Shown: positions 34,373 through 43,245, counted from the stretch's first letter. The stretch: DNA of 64,000 nucleotides from Nocardia anaemiae NBRC 100462 (GCF_001612725.1 NZ_BDAZ01000060.1:34530-98529); one strand, 5' to 3'. The notes: generated by a model not told the origin, from the sequence alone. Translations and numbers: made by a program.

Positions 34373-36616
34373 GTGGCGGTGTTCGGACTGACCAAGCTGA
34401 CCATTTCGAGCGACCTGCAAGCAGTCGCTACGCGGCGCAGCAAATGGATCCTCGGCATCTTCGCCGGGCTCGCGCTGGTTATGGGCATGCTCAGCTCGCC
34501 GCTGTTCGACAAGGTGCAGGGCGGTGGCTACAGCGATCCCGGCGGCGAATCCAGCCGGGCCACCGAGATTCTGCGGGATAGCTTCGGTCAGGCGCCGCCG
34601 AACTTCGTGCTGCTCGTGCACAGCGACACCTCGGTCGACGATCCCGAATCGGCGACGGCCGCAGTGAAATTGGCACTGAAGCTGAAGGATGAGCCGGGTG
34701 TCGCTGGTGTCATGTCGTACTGGGTGGACAAGTCGCCCGCGCTGCGCAGCGCCGACGGCAGGTCCGGGTTGATCGTCGCGAGCATTCTCGGCGAGGAGGG
34801 TGCGGTCGACCAGAAGGTCGGCGGTCTGGCGGATCGCTATGGCGGCACGCACGGCCCGGTGCAGGTGCGCGTCGGCGGTTACGCGATGTTGTTGCACGAG
34901 ACGGTGCAGCAGAGCGAGAAGGACGCCGTACTCGGTGAATCCATCGCCTTCCCGGTCACCCTGATCGCGCTGCTGTTCGTATTCGGCGGTCTGGTGGCGG
35001 CCAGCTTGCCGCTGGTCGTCGCCGCGGTGACGGTGATGATCACCATGGGCGCGCTGTGGCTGATCACCCTGTGCACCGATCTCGCCGCCACCGCGACCAA
35101 TGTGGCAACGCTGCTCGGCCTCGGTCTCGCGATCGACTACAGCCTGCTGATCATCAGCCGCTACCGCGACGAATTGGCCGTGGGCGCCGCGACCGGTCCA
35201 GCCGTCGCGGCGACCATGCGTTCGGCCGGTCGCACCGTGGCTTTCTCGGCGGTCACCGTCGCGGTCGCGCTGTCGGGCCTGCTTTTCTTCCCGCTGCTCG
35301 CGGTGCGTTCCATGGGGTATGCCGGTCTGGCGGTCGCGGCGATCGCGGCGACGGTATCGCTGACGGTGCTGCCCGCGATTCTGCTGGTGCTCGGCAGCCG
35401 CATCGATCGTGGCCAGCTCGGCTGGTTCTTCCGTCCGCAGCGTCCCGCCCCCGGTGAGGGTTTCTGGCATCGGCTCGCGGTATTCGTGATGCGAAAGCCG
35501 GTCCCCATCGGTCTGGCGGTCGCGGCCTTCCTGCTGCTCCTCGGGACGCCGTTCCTCGGTGTGAAACTCGGCTTCCCGGACGAGCGGGCATTGCCCGAGT
35601 CGATGAACAATCGGCAGATCACCGAGACCATCCAGCGCGACTTCGCCGCCACCGACACCAACGGACTCTTCGTCGTACTGCCCGACGGCAAGTCCGATCT
35701 GGACGGCTACGCAAGGAAGCTCTCCGAAGTCGACAATGTCCGTCGCGTCGACACCGCCACGGGCAGCTACGCCCACGGCGGGCAACTCGCCCCGCCCATG
35801 GCACAGCACGCGCGCTTCGAAACCAAGGATGCCGCATACCTTTCGGTGACACCGGATACCAGCGATCCGGCGCTGCTGGACCGGGTGGCCGAAGAGTTGC
35901 GCGCGGTGCCCGCACCCTCGCAGCGGTTGGTCGGCGGTATCGCGGCCGCGAGCGCGGATTCCCTCGATGCGGTGACATCGGCGCTTCCCGTGGCACTGGT
36001 CTACGTCGTGATCCTCATGCTGGTTGTGCTGTTCCTGCTGACCGGCAGCGTGGTGCTACCGCTGGTCGCGATCGTGCTCAGCGCCCTCAGCCTCACCGCC
36101 ACCTTCGGCGCGCTGGTCTGGATCTTCCAGGACGGACATCTGTCCGGCCTGCTCGATTTCACGGTGACCGGTGATCTGCCGCCGACCGTGCCGGTCATGC
36201 TCTTCGGGGTGGCCTTCGGTCTGGCCATGGACTATCAGGTATTCCTGCTGTCGCGGATCCTCGAAGAGTACGAGCGCACCGGCAAGAATGAATCCGCCGT
36301 TGCCCATGGCCTGGAGAAGATCGGCCGGATCGTCACCGCCGCGGCGGTGCTGATCTCCTTGGTGTTCTTGGGATTCCTGGCCTCGGATATCACCTTCATG
36401 AAGTCCTTCGGCATTGGTCTGCCGCTTGCGGTGCTGGTCGATGCGACCCTGGTGCGCGGGTTCCTGCTGCCCGCGGTGATGAAGGTGCTCGGTGACTGGA
36501 ACTGGTGGGCACCCGGCCCGCTGGAAAAGTTGCACGAGCGTTTCGGATTCGACGAAGGACCGTCCGCGCCATCGCTGCCCGATCCGGGCGATGTGCGCCA
36601 GCCCGCGCGGGTCTAG
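34373..36616 (+). CDS. MmpL/RND-family lipid transporter
   Basis: A 747-residue RND-type transporter of the MMPL family, which moves lipids across the plasma membrane of mycolic-acid bacteria. It starts at the GTG at 34373 (or 34379). About 11-12 membrane helices occur in two halves, each with the family's acidic helix: GLGLAIDYSLLIISRYRDE and GVAFGLAMDYQVFLLSRILEEY. Two periplasmic porter regions follow helices 1 and 7. It lies 14 bases after the P450 and is the likely exporter of the operon product. A dispersed 27-bp repeat sits inside its first codons, encoding part of SSDLQAVATR. Confidence 0.88.
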   Translation: MAVFGLTKLTISSDLQAVATRRSKWILGIFAGLALVMGMLSSPLFDKVQGGGYSDPGGESSRATEILRDSFGQAPPNFVLLVHSDTSVDDPESATAAVKLALKLKDEPGVAGVMSYWVDKSPALRSADGRSGLIVASILGEEGAVDQKVGGLADRYGGTHGPVQVRVGGYAMLLHETVQQSEKDAVLGESIAFPVTLIALLFVFGGLVAASLPLVVAAVTVMITMGALWLITLCTDLAATATNVATLLGLGLAIDYSLLIISRYRDELAVGAATGPAVAATMRSAGRTVAFSAVTVAVALSGLLFFPLLAVRSMGYAGLAVAAIAATVSLTVLPAILLVLGSRIDRGQLGWFFRPQRPAPGEGFWHRLAVFVMRKPVPIGLAVAAFLLLLGTPFLGVKLGFPDERALPESMNNRQITETIQRDFAATDTNGLFVVLPDGKSDLDGYARKLSEVDNVRRVDTATGSYAHGGQLAPPMAQHARFETKDAAYLSVTPDTSDPALLDRVAEELRAVPAPSQRLVGGIAAASADSLDAVTSALPVALVYVVILMLVVLFLLTGSVVLPLVAIVLSALSLTATFGALVWIFQDGHLSGLLDFTVTGDLPPTVPVMLFGVAFGLAMDYQVFLLSRILEEYERTGKNESAVAHGLEKIGRIVTAAAVLISLVFLGFLASDITFMKSFGIGLPLAVLVDATLVRGFLLPAVMKVLGDWNWWAPGPLEKLHERFGFDEGPSAPSLPDPGDVRQPARV
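34404..34430 (+). repeat. dispersed 27-bp stem-loop repeat, copy 2 (inside the MmpL gene)
   Basis: The core is GCGACCTGCAAGCAGTCGCTA. It lies in the coding sequence for residues 11-20 of the MmpL protein, just before the first membrane helix, and stays in frame. It is the closest copy to the consensus of the three. Confidence 0.7.
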
Positions 36617-36622
36617 AAAGTT

Positions 36623-36654
36623 CGATGGCCGTGCGAATCACCGCACGGCCATCG
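36623..36654. terminator. 13-bp hairpin ending the nlt-like operon
   Basis: Arms 36623-36635 (CGATGGCCGTGCG) and 36642-36654 are perfectly complementary around a 6-base loop. It sits 6 bases after the MmpL stop and before the convergent SDR gene. Confidence 0.8.
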
Positions 36655-36710
36655 ATGGTCTTGGGACAGATGGGGTTACGCAGCTGATCTGCGGATTGCC
36701 CTGGGACGGT

Positions 36711-37475
36711 TCAGATTCCGCCGGTCGACAACAACCCACCGTCGACGCGGATCGTCTCACCGGTGATCCACTCGGCCTCATCCGAAACCAGGAATCCGAT
36801 CAGCTGTGCCACATCCTCCGGCGCGCCGAGTCGCTTCATCGGGTACACGCTCGCGGCCCGCTCCTCATCCGCCGAGTACAGCGCGTCGGCGAACTTGGTC
36901 TTGATCACGCCGGGCGCCACCGCGTTCACCCGGATATTCGGGCCCAGTTGCCAGGCCAGTTCGTCGGTGAGCCGGATCAGCGCGGCCTTGGACGCGCCGT
37001 ACGCCGCGATCACTCCGGTCGAGCGGAGCCCGGCGACACTGGCCACATTCACCACCGCCCCGCCGTGCTCGCGCATCCACGCCTTGTACGCCTCCTGCAC
37101 GTAACCGAGCGCGGCGACCACATTGACGTCGAAGATCTTGCGCACCGCCTCCAGATCGGCATCCATGAGCGAGCCGTAGACGGGGTTGATGCCGGTGTTG
37201 TTGATCAGGATGTCCAGCGAGCCGAATTCGGAGACCACCCGACCCACCGCGGCGGCCCGGCTGTCCGGATCACCGGAATTGCCCGCCAGCGCGCTGACCT
37301 CACCCCTATGACCGAGCGCCCGCAGTTCGGCGGCCGCCTGCTCGAGCGGTTCCGGCTTGCGGGCGGTGATCAGCACATTGGCACCGCGCCGCAGCAGCTC
37401 CGCCGCGACGGCCTTGCCGATGCCCCGGCTGGCTCCGGAAACGAGTGCGCTCTTGCCCAACAGATCGGTCGTCAT
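36711..37475 (-). CDS. short-chain dehydrogenase/reductase (FabG-like)
   Basis: A 254-residue classical SDR. It begins MTTDLLGKSALVSGASRGIG, with the TGxxxGxG-type cofactor motif in the variant SGASRGIG, then INNTG and the catalytic YGASK (YxxxK) with VNVASVAG before it. The C-terminus, GETIRVDGGLLSTGGI, is FabG-like. No cofactor-charge residue decides NADH or NADPH clearly. It is convergent with the beta-lactone operon, so it is probably not part of it. Confidence 0.88.
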   Translation of the reverse strand: MTTDLLGKSALVSGASRGIGKAVAAELLRRGANVLITARKPEPLEQAAAELRALGHRGEVSALAGNSGDPDSRAAAVGRVVSEFGSLDILINNTGINPVYGSLMDADLEAVRKIFDVNVVAALGYVQEAYKAWMREHGGAVVNVASVAGLRSTGVIAAYGASKAALIRLTDELAWQLGPNIRVNAVAPGVIKTKFADALYSADEERAASVYPMKRLGAPEDVAQLIGFLVSDEAEWITGETIRVDGGLLSTGGI

Positions 37476-37638
37476 GTGATGGCACGCTACCGCTGTTGAA
37501 ATCCGCCCAGCTGACCCCGGTCGGGTTTGGGCGATTTCGCCCCCGAGCGACTGTTCCCACCGGCGGGGACCCGACGCTCAGAGCGTGGCGCCTAGCTGCG
37601 ATTAAGCTGCCGGAGAGGTATCGACGGGAAGGTGAGAC

Positions 37639-38709
37639 ATGGCTGTCGACACATCGCTGCCGCCCCGCCCGGATGCACCTATCCTCAACGCCTTCATCGG
37701 CCATTTCGAGGGGGTGCTGACGAAGTTGGTGAAGGCGGTCGGCGACGGTTCGGCGAAGTCGATTACGGTCGATGGGCTGAAGGGCCTGGGAGAGTCGCAG
37801 CTGAAGGACGGCGATCTCGTCGCGAAATACCATGCCAAACAGAGCGAAGACACGAAATATAAAGAGGATCTGAACTCACTGGACAGCAATATCGCCCAGA
37901 TCGCGGCGAAATCGGCCGATGTGTCCAACACCGTGACCACCGAAGTCGAGAAACTGGTGCGCGACGTCAAGGAGATTATCGGCGGTGTGCCGAATCTGAC
38001 CGATGTTCCGCTGCCGCGCAGCATCGAGTTGCAGATGGCCGCCATCGACAAGATCGATGAGAAGGTCGATAAAGCGGCGAAGGCCGTCTCGGAAGCGTAC
38101 GACGCACTCGACGATCATGCCGGAAAGATCACCGACCCGGAGTCGGACCACAGCGGAAGTGCCCCGAATTCGATCGGAAGCGGCAACCAGTTCCCCGCCT
38201 ATACCGGGAATGGCGGAAACCGCCGCAACTCCACCGGACCCGCGGGTCTCGGCCGCAGCGCGAGTGCCCAACCCATCAGCGGGGGTCAGCGAGTGACGGC
38301 CAGCGAGATCTATAAATATCTCCTCAGCAAGGGCTTCACACCGGCGCAAGCGGCGGGCATCTTGGGCAATATGCAGGTCGAATCAGGTTTCGATACCGGT
38401 GCCTACAACCCGGCCGAGGGGGCCATCGGCCTCTGCCAATGGGAAGGCGGGCGCCGGACGAATCTGGAGGCGTTCGCCGCCGCTCAGGGCAAGTCGGTCA
38501 CCGACTGGCACGTCCAGGTCGATTTCATGATGCACGAACTGCAGGGCACCGAATCGGGTGCGTACGGACAGATCAAGTCGGCGAACTCGGCAGGTGCCGC
38601 GGCGGCGGCCTTCGACCAGTACTACGAACGAAGCTCCGGTGAGGCGCGCGGCCAGCGCGTCGCGAATGCCAACAGCATCGCGTCGAACATGGCCAGTGTG
38701 GCGGTCTAG
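37639..38709 (+). CDS. phage-tail-lysozyme-domain protein with helical N-terminus
   Basis: A 356-residue protein with three parts. Residues 1-160 are helical and coiled-coil-like with no Sec signal. Residues 160-218 are a Gly/Ser/Pro-rich linker. Residues 219-345 match the phage tail lysozyme domain: VTASEIYKYLLSKGFTPAQA, AAGILGNMQVESGFDTGAYN with the probable catalytic Glu248, and GAIGLCQWEGGRRTNL. YDALD at 154-158, at the end of the helical part, fits the YxxxD/E type VII secretion signal. It is probably a peptidoglycan hydrolase delivered without Sec; the export route is inference. Confidence 0.8.
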   Translation: MAVDTSLPPRPDAPILNAFIGHFEGVLTKLVKAVGDGSAKSITVDGLKGLGESQLKDGDLVAKYHAKQSEDTKYKEDLNSLDSNIAQIAAKSADVSNTVTTEVEKLVRDVKEIIGGVPNLTDVPLPRSIELQMAAIDKIDEKVDKAAKAVSEAYDALDDHAGKITDPESDHSGSAPNSIGSGNQFPAYTGNGGNRRNSTGPAGLGRSASAQPISGGQRVTASEIYKYLLSKGFTPAQAAGILGNMQVESGFDTGAYNPAEGAIGLCQWEGGRRTNLEAFAAAQGKSVTDWHVQVDFMMHELQGTESGAYGQIKSANSAGAAAAAFDQYYERSSGEARGQRVANANSIASNMASVAV

Positions 38710-38858
38710 CGTCGATCGCGGAGTTAGCGCGGTCACACCCTGGATCGCGGGTGTAAGAAGCACCTCCGGAGCCGGGTAAAATCGGTGGTTCTTGTGTGCC
38801 TTCTCGTCGCACAATCGAGCAGCAACCGACCAGCACCACGTACCCGTAGGAGAAGCCT

Positions 38859-40490
38859 GTGATCACCGCGACGGACCTGGAGGTCCGGGCCGGAGTCCGC
38901 ACCCTGCTGTCGGCCCCCGGACCTGCGCTGCGGGTGCAGGCGGGCGACCGGATCGGACTGGTCGGACGCAATGGCGCGGGCAAGACCACCACGCTGCGCA
39001 TTCTGGCGGGCGAGGGTGAGCCCTATGCCGGAAAGATTTTGCGCTCGAGCGATATCGGCTATCTCCCGCAGGATCCACGGGAGGGCAATCTGGATGTGCT
39101 CGCTCGCGATCGCGTGCTCTCGGCTCGCGGCCTGGACACCCTGCTGCGCGATATGGAGAAGCAGCAGGCGCTGATGGCCGAGGTGGTCGATGATGCCGAA
39201 CGCGAAAAGGCGGTGCGCAAATACGGTCGGCTGGAGGAGCGCTTCTCGGCGCTCGGCGGCTATGTGGCCGAGAGCGAAGCCGCGCGCATCTGCAATAGCC
39301 TCGGCCTGCCCGATCGAGTGCTCGGCCAAGCTCTTCGCACGCTCTCCGGTGGTCAGCGCCGTCGAATCGAGTTGGCGCGCATCCTGTTCGCCGCCTCCGA
39401 CGGTAGCGGCGGCCGCTCGGACACCATCCTGCTGCTCGACGAGCCGACCAACCATCTCGACGCCGATTCCATCACCTGGCTGCGCGGCTTCCTGCAGAAC
39501 CACGACGGCGGGTTGATCGTGATCAGCCACGACGTCGAACTGCTCGGCGATGTGGTGAACAAGGTCTGGTTCCTGGACGCGGTGCGCGGTGAGGCCGACG
39601 TCTACAACATGGGCTGGCAGAAATACCTGGACGCGCGTGCCACCGATGAACAGCGTCGTCGTCGCGAACGCGCCAATGCCGAGAAGAAGGCCAGTGCCCT
39701 GCGCGCCCAAGCCGCCAAACTCGGTGCCAAGGCCACGAAAGCCACTGCGGCACAGAACATGGCCAAGCGCGCGGACCGCTTGATGGCCGAACTCGACGAG
39801 GTGCGGGTGGCCGACAAGGTCGCGCGAATCAAATTCCCCGAACCCGCCGCCTGCGGTAAGACGCCGCTGATGGCCGAGAACCTGACCAAGGTCTACGGCT
39901 CGCTGGAGATCTTCACCGGCGTCGACCTGGCCATCGACCGCGGCAGTCGCGTCGTCGTACTCGGCCTCAACGGCGCGGGTAAGACCACCCTGCTGCGCCT
40001 GCTCGCCGGGGTGGAGACGCCGACGGCGGGCGGTCTCGTGCCCGGTCACGGGCTCAAGATCGGCTATTTCGCTCAGGAGCACGACACCCTCGACGATCAA
40101 GCCACGGTCTGGGAGAACATCCGCCACGCCGCACCGGATGCGGGGGAGCAGGAGCTGCGCGGCCTGCTCGGTGCGTTCATGTTCTCCGGACCGCAGCTGG
40201 AACAGCCCGCAGGCACCCTCTCCGGCGGTGAGAAGACCCGTTTGGCGCTGGCCGGGCTGGTGTCCTCGGCGGCCAATGTGCTGCTGCTCGACGAGCCGAC
40301 CAACAACCTGGACCCGATCTCGCGCGAACAGGTCCTCGACGCGCTGCGCACCTATGCCGGCGCGGTCGTCCTGGTCACCCACGACCCGGGTGCGGCCGAG
40401 GCGCTGTCCCCGGAACGGGTGATCCTGCTGCCGGACGGTCAGGAAGACCACTGGTCGGCGGAGTATTTGGAACTGATTCAGTTGGCCTGA
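38859..40490 (+). CDS. ABC-F family ATPase (Rv1473-like)
   Basis: A 543-residue duplicated ATPase without membrane helices, the ABC-F type that acts on ribosomes and sometimes protects them from antibiotics. Two full cassettes are visible: VGRNGAGKTTT, LSGGQRRRIELA and LLLDEPTNHLD in the first, and LGLNGAGKTTL, LSGGEKTRLALA and LLLDEPTNNLD in the second. The linker between them is a charged helical pair rich in Arg, Lys and Ala. It starts at a GTG with AGGAG upstream. Its position and the next gene match Rv1473/Rv1473A. Confidence 0.93.
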   Translation: MITATDLEVRAGVRTLLSAPGPALRVQAGDRIGLVGRNGAGKTTTLRILAGEGEPYAGKILRSSDIGYLPQDPREGNLDVLARDRVLSARGLDTLLRDMEKQQALMAEVVDDAEREKAVRKYGRLEERFSALGGYVAESEAARICNSLGLPDRVLGQALRTLSGGQRRRIELARILFAASDGSGGRSDTILLLDEPTNHLDADSITWLRGFLQNHDGGLIVISHDVELLGDVVNKVWFLDAVRGEADVYNMGWQKYLDARATDEQRRRRERANAEKKASALRAQAAKLGAKATKATAAQNMAKRADRLMAELDEVRVADKVARIKFPEPAACGKTPLMAENLTKVYGSLEIFTGVDLAIDRGSRVVVLGLNGAGKTTLLRLLAGVETPTAGGLVPGHGLKIGYFAQEHDTLDDQATVWENIRHAAPDAGEQELRGLLGAFMFSGPQLEQPAGTLSGGEKTRLALAGLVSSAANVLLLDEPTNNLDPISREQVLDALRTYAGAVVLVTHDPGAAEALSPERVILLPDGQEDHWSAEYLELIQLA

Positions 40491-40517
40491 TCCGGGGCCA
40501 TCCGGCCGGAGTTTTGT
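40491..40517 (+). terminator. probable terminator of the ABC-F gene
   Basis: A GC-rich imperfect hairpin (TCCGGGGCC with GGCCGGA, two bases bulged) is followed by GTTTTGTT directly after the stop codon. The T-rich tail supports intrinsic termination. Confidence 0.5.
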
Positions 40518-40642
40518 TGCGGGCGGTGGATTTTCGCGTCCCGGGATGGGGTCTTCGGTGATATTCATCACAAAGACCCGTTGATCACAGCTTCTCGAGT
40601 GTCTAGCCTGGAAAGACGCGGCTCGGCGACTCGGAGGAAGCC

Positions 40643-40876
40643 ATGAGCGACAGGCCCACACAAGTCAAGGCCACACTGGGTAAGGGCACACGCGTCACGG
40701 GGAAATCACGAGACCGTTTGCAAACCCAGCTGAAGAAGCAGTACGAGGCGGGTGCCAGCATTCGATCGCTGGCACGGTCGACCGGCCGCTCCTACGGCTT
40801 CATCCACAACGTGCTGGTGGAGTCGCACGTGCAGCTCCGCAGCCGCGGCGGTGCGAACCGCCGCAAAGGTCAGTAG
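40643..40876 (+). CDS. small helix-turn-helix protein (Rv1473A-like)
   Basis: A 77-residue basic protein starting MSDRPTQVKATLGKGTRVTG, with GGAGG 6 bases before the ATG. The HTH lies in residues 35-62: GASIRSLARSTGRSYGFIHN. It ends in an Arg/Gly-rich tail. Small proteins of this type follow the ABC-F gene in mycobacteria (Rv1473A). It may bind DNA, but a target is unknown. An upstream gap of 150 bp suggests its own promoter. Confidence 0.85.
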   Translation: MSDRPTQVKATLGKGTRVTGKSRDRLQTQLKKQYEAGASIRSLARSTGRSYGFIHNVLVESHVQLRSRGGANRRKGQ

Positions 40877-40895
40877 CGTTCGCGGATCCTGATCC

Positions 40896-40926
40896 CGGTG
40901 TAGGCGAATGGATTTCGCCGACACCG
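40896..40926. terminator. hairpin between convergent HTH and ATP-grasp genes
   Basis: A 13-bp stem with one mismatch (CGGTGTAGGCGAA against TTCGCCGACACCG) closes a small loop. It lies between the two convergent stops. Confidence 0.7.
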
Positions 40927-40944
40927 AGCGAGATCGAGCGCGCG

Positions 40945-41907
40945 CTAATAGCCCGGCACCGTGCCGTCGCCGTTGACCAGCAGGTTGGCGAGGCTGCGGA
41001 ACATCGGCAGGCCCGTCTTGATCTCCAGATACGCGAACTGGCCCTGTGGGTTGACCTCGAGGAAGTAGTACTCGCCGTCGAGGCCGAGGCGTAGATCCAG
41101 CACGCCGAAGCTCAGGCCGAGTGCGCCCATGAGTGTGGCCAGTGACTTGCTGACCGAGGCGGGCAGATGCTCCGGTGCGAAGTCGACGGTGGTGTCGAGT
41201 CGGGAATCGACCCGGCCGACCCCGGACTGCGAGTCGATGCGCACCGCCCATTCGACGCCGTCCATCCACACCACCCGCAGATCGCACTGCGCCTCGACGT
41301 AGTCCTGGAAGGTGGTCGGCGCGGAGCGGATGCCAGCGAGGCGGCCGAAGTCGGCCTTGGTGATCAGCCGGGTCTCGGCGAATTCGGCGCGTCCGGTGCC
41401 GGTTCGCTTGTAAACCACCGAGCCCGAACGTGATTCGATGAAGCTGCGCGCCTCGTCCGGATCGTTGGTGATCAGGGTTTCCGGGATCACGAAACCGGCT
41501 CGGCGCGCGGTCTCCAACTGCACGATCTTGCGGCTCGCGGTGCGATCGGCGCCGGGATCGTTGACCCAGTACGCGGGGATCGACCACAGCAGGCCCTGGA
41601 TGAAGCCATCGCATTCGGCTTGGCGGTAGGCGTCATCGGAGGCGCGCACACCGGCCGGAACCTGCGCGGGATGCGGTCTGCGCCACCAGACCGAGCGGAC
41701 ATCGTCGAGTCCGATCACATGCGACAGCGAACGCGTGGTGCCGTGCCGATCGAGCCGGAAACTTCCGGATTCGCGCGGAAAGTCGCGCAGATCGAGCTGA
41801 ATCGGGCTGAGCCCGTGGTGTTCTCGCAACGTCGCCGCCATCGCGGTGCCGTGCAGATCATCGGATTCGGAGACGATGAGGACCGAACCTGTCCGGCGCG
41901 CCGCCAT
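40945..41907 (-). CDS. MvdC/MvdD-like ATP-grasp peptide ligase (graspetide-type)
   Basis: A 320-residue ATP-grasp enzyme of the kind that forms omega-ester or omega-amide crosslinks in graspetides (microviridin family). It shows the N-terminal VRSVWWRRPHPAQV signature, WVNDPGADRTASRKIVQLETA, VVYKRTGTG with ATP-binding Lys167, FQDYVEAQCDLRV, and the metal site DLRLGLDGEYYFLEVNPQG (Asp271, Glu284, Asn286). All active residues look intact. It lies 12 bases after a 152-residue protein with a Cys/Ser/Thr/Asp-rich tail, the likely substrate. It could also modify another protein. Confidence 0.85.
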   Translation of the reverse strand: MAARRTGSVLIVSESDDLHGTAMAATLREHHGLSPIQLDLRDFPRESGSFRLDRHGTTRSLSHVIGLDDVRSVWWRRPHPAQVPAGVRASDDAYRQAECDGFIQGLLWSIPAYWVNDPGADRTASRKIVQLETARRAGFVIPETLITNDPDEARSFIESRSGSVVYKRTGTGRAEFAETRLITKADFGRLAGIRSAPTTFQDYVEAQCDLRVVWMDGVEWAVRIDSQSGVGRVDSRLDTTVDFAPEHLPASVSKSLATLMGALGLSFGVLDLRLGLDGEYYFLEVNPQGQFAYLEIKTGLPMFRSLANLLVNGDGTVPGY

Positions 41908-41919
41908 GCGCAGTCCCGT

Positions 41920-42378
41920 TCAGTCGAGACTGTCGCAGTTGATGCCGTCGTCGCTTGTCGCGAGCGATTTGGTTTGGCAGTAGGTGAAGGTCGCTCCGCT
42001 GGTGCCAGGGCATTCCGCGAGCTGCAGACTGTCGGCCCAAGATGCGGTGAGTTCTTGCAGCGCTTCATCTCCCAGTGCGGCGGAGGGTTCCTCGGCCAGC
42101 GTCATCGGCCGGTCGACCAGGTCGATGCGCAGGCGGCGGGTGAAATCGGCGGTCGCGCCGGGGCGGATATCCATCAGCACCGGGCGGCCGTCACGCTCGG
42201 CGGCCGCGCCGTCGGTCCAGTCGAGAACCCGCAGCACATCGTCGCGGCGGAAGGTCCAGGTTCCTTCGGTCACTCTGACCGTGAAATCTTGTTCCGACTC
42301 GGCCACCAGCAGTCCCTGCAACGCGGGGACGCGGTCACCCGCCGGCCCGGTACCGGGGAGGTGGATTGCGTCGGTCAT
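41920..42378 (-). CDS. candidate graspetide precursor or carrier protein
   Basis: A 152-residue protein of a family I do not recognise, encoded directly before the ATP-grasp ligase with GGAGAG near its start. Residues 1-120 look folded (beta-rich VRVTEGTWTFRRDDVLRVLD, then helical LGDEALQELTASWADSLQLA), longer than most leader peptides. The last 32 residues are unlike the rest: three Cys (123, 134, 148), nine Ser/Thr and four Asp, with CPGTSGATFTYCQTKSLATS and a DDGINCDSLD end. Side-chain hydroxyls and carboxylates are what ATP-grasp ligases join. There is no signal peptide. The role is inferred from context. Confidence 0.55.
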   Translation of the reverse strand: MTDAIHLPGTGPAGDRVPALQGLLVAESEQDFTVRVTEGTWTFRRDDVLRVLDWTDGAAAERDGRPVLMDIRPGATADFTRRLRIDLVDRPMTLAEEPSAALGDEALQELTASWADSLQLAECPGTSGATFTYCQTKSLATSDDGINCDSLD

Positions 42379-42713
42379 AGTGAGCTCTCCGATCTGCTCG
42401 CGATTAGCCAGGACCCCCGAGCGGGAACTGGATCATATCGCGCAAGGGGTCTCGCACGGTTCGGATCGCGGGATTTCCCCGCCGCTGGCAAACCGAATTG
42501 AAGCTCGGGATGCACTAGCGCCGAAAGATTTTCGATATTAGCTACAACGCGCCTCGGCAATCGTTGAGCTACTTTCGAACGGTTATGCTCGGGCGGCATT
42601 GCCCGGGATTGGCGGCCGTGCATCCGTCGGCGCGGATGTGTCGCTCGGCCTCCGCTGCGACCCTACCGTCGAAGTCGCCGATCTCCCGGCGGATTCGAAA
42701 GATCTGCGTCGCT
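42379..42713. other. 335-bp stretch without a gene
   Basis: This lies upstream of the candidate precursor gene and downstream of the cupin gene, both on the minus strand. An A/T-richer patch near 42525-42545 contains TAATAT when read on the minus strand and could hold a distant promoter. No gene or repeat is seen. Confidence 0.4.
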
Positions 42714-43220
42714 TCACGACTCGCGCCGGTTCGCGTTGCGCTCGGCCCACCATTCGGGGGCCTCGACAAACCAGTTGTCGTATTCCTCCTGCGATGCCGC
42801 CAGGTCCTCGAAGGTAGCCTCGCCCTTGACCAGCCGGTCGAGCAGGCGGAAGTAGCCGAAGCGTTCCACCGCGGGCATGAGGGCGATCAGGATTCGCGCG
42901 GAGCTGTCCGGTGCCGCACCGAAGGCGTGCGGCATGAGCTTGGGTACGACGATCGACCCGCCCGCACCCACGGTGACGATCTCGTCCCCGGCCAGTACCT
43001 GCAGCTCGCCGTCCGCGACGTAGAACAGCTCGTCCGACTTGGTGTGGTAATGCGGTGCCGCGCCGTCCGCGCCCTTATCCATGGTGACCTCCAGGTGGCT
43101 GACCGCGCCGCCCGCCTCGTTCGAATCGATGAGCAGGCGCATGGTGACCGAGGGGGTCACCAGGGTCTCGGCATCCTGCGGCTGGCGGATGGCGAAGGTG
43201 CGGTCGGTGGTGGCGTTCAT
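42714..43220 (-). CDS. cupin-domain protein
   Basis: A 168-residue single-domain cupin starting MNATTDRTFAIRQPQDAETL. Metal-binding cupin motifs are PHYHTKSDELFYVADGELQV (His, His, Glu) and PKLMPHAFG (His). It resembles small quercetinase-like cupins often controlled by MarR regulators. The C-terminal tail EYDNWFVEAPEWWAERN is aromatic-rich. It is divergent from a MarR gene with a strong palindrome between. The enzymatic activity is unknown. Confidence 0.85.
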   Translation of the reverse strand: MNATTDRTFAIRQPQDAETLVTPSVTMRLLIDSNEAGGAVSHLEVTMDKGADGAAPHYHTKSDELFYVADGELQVLAGDEIVTVGAGGSIVVPKLMPHAFGAAPDSSARILIALMPAVERFGYFRLLDRLVKGEATFEDLAASQEEYDNWFVEAPEWWAERNANRRES

Positions 43221-43245
43221 GACGGTCTCCAAGTGATTCGCTGAA

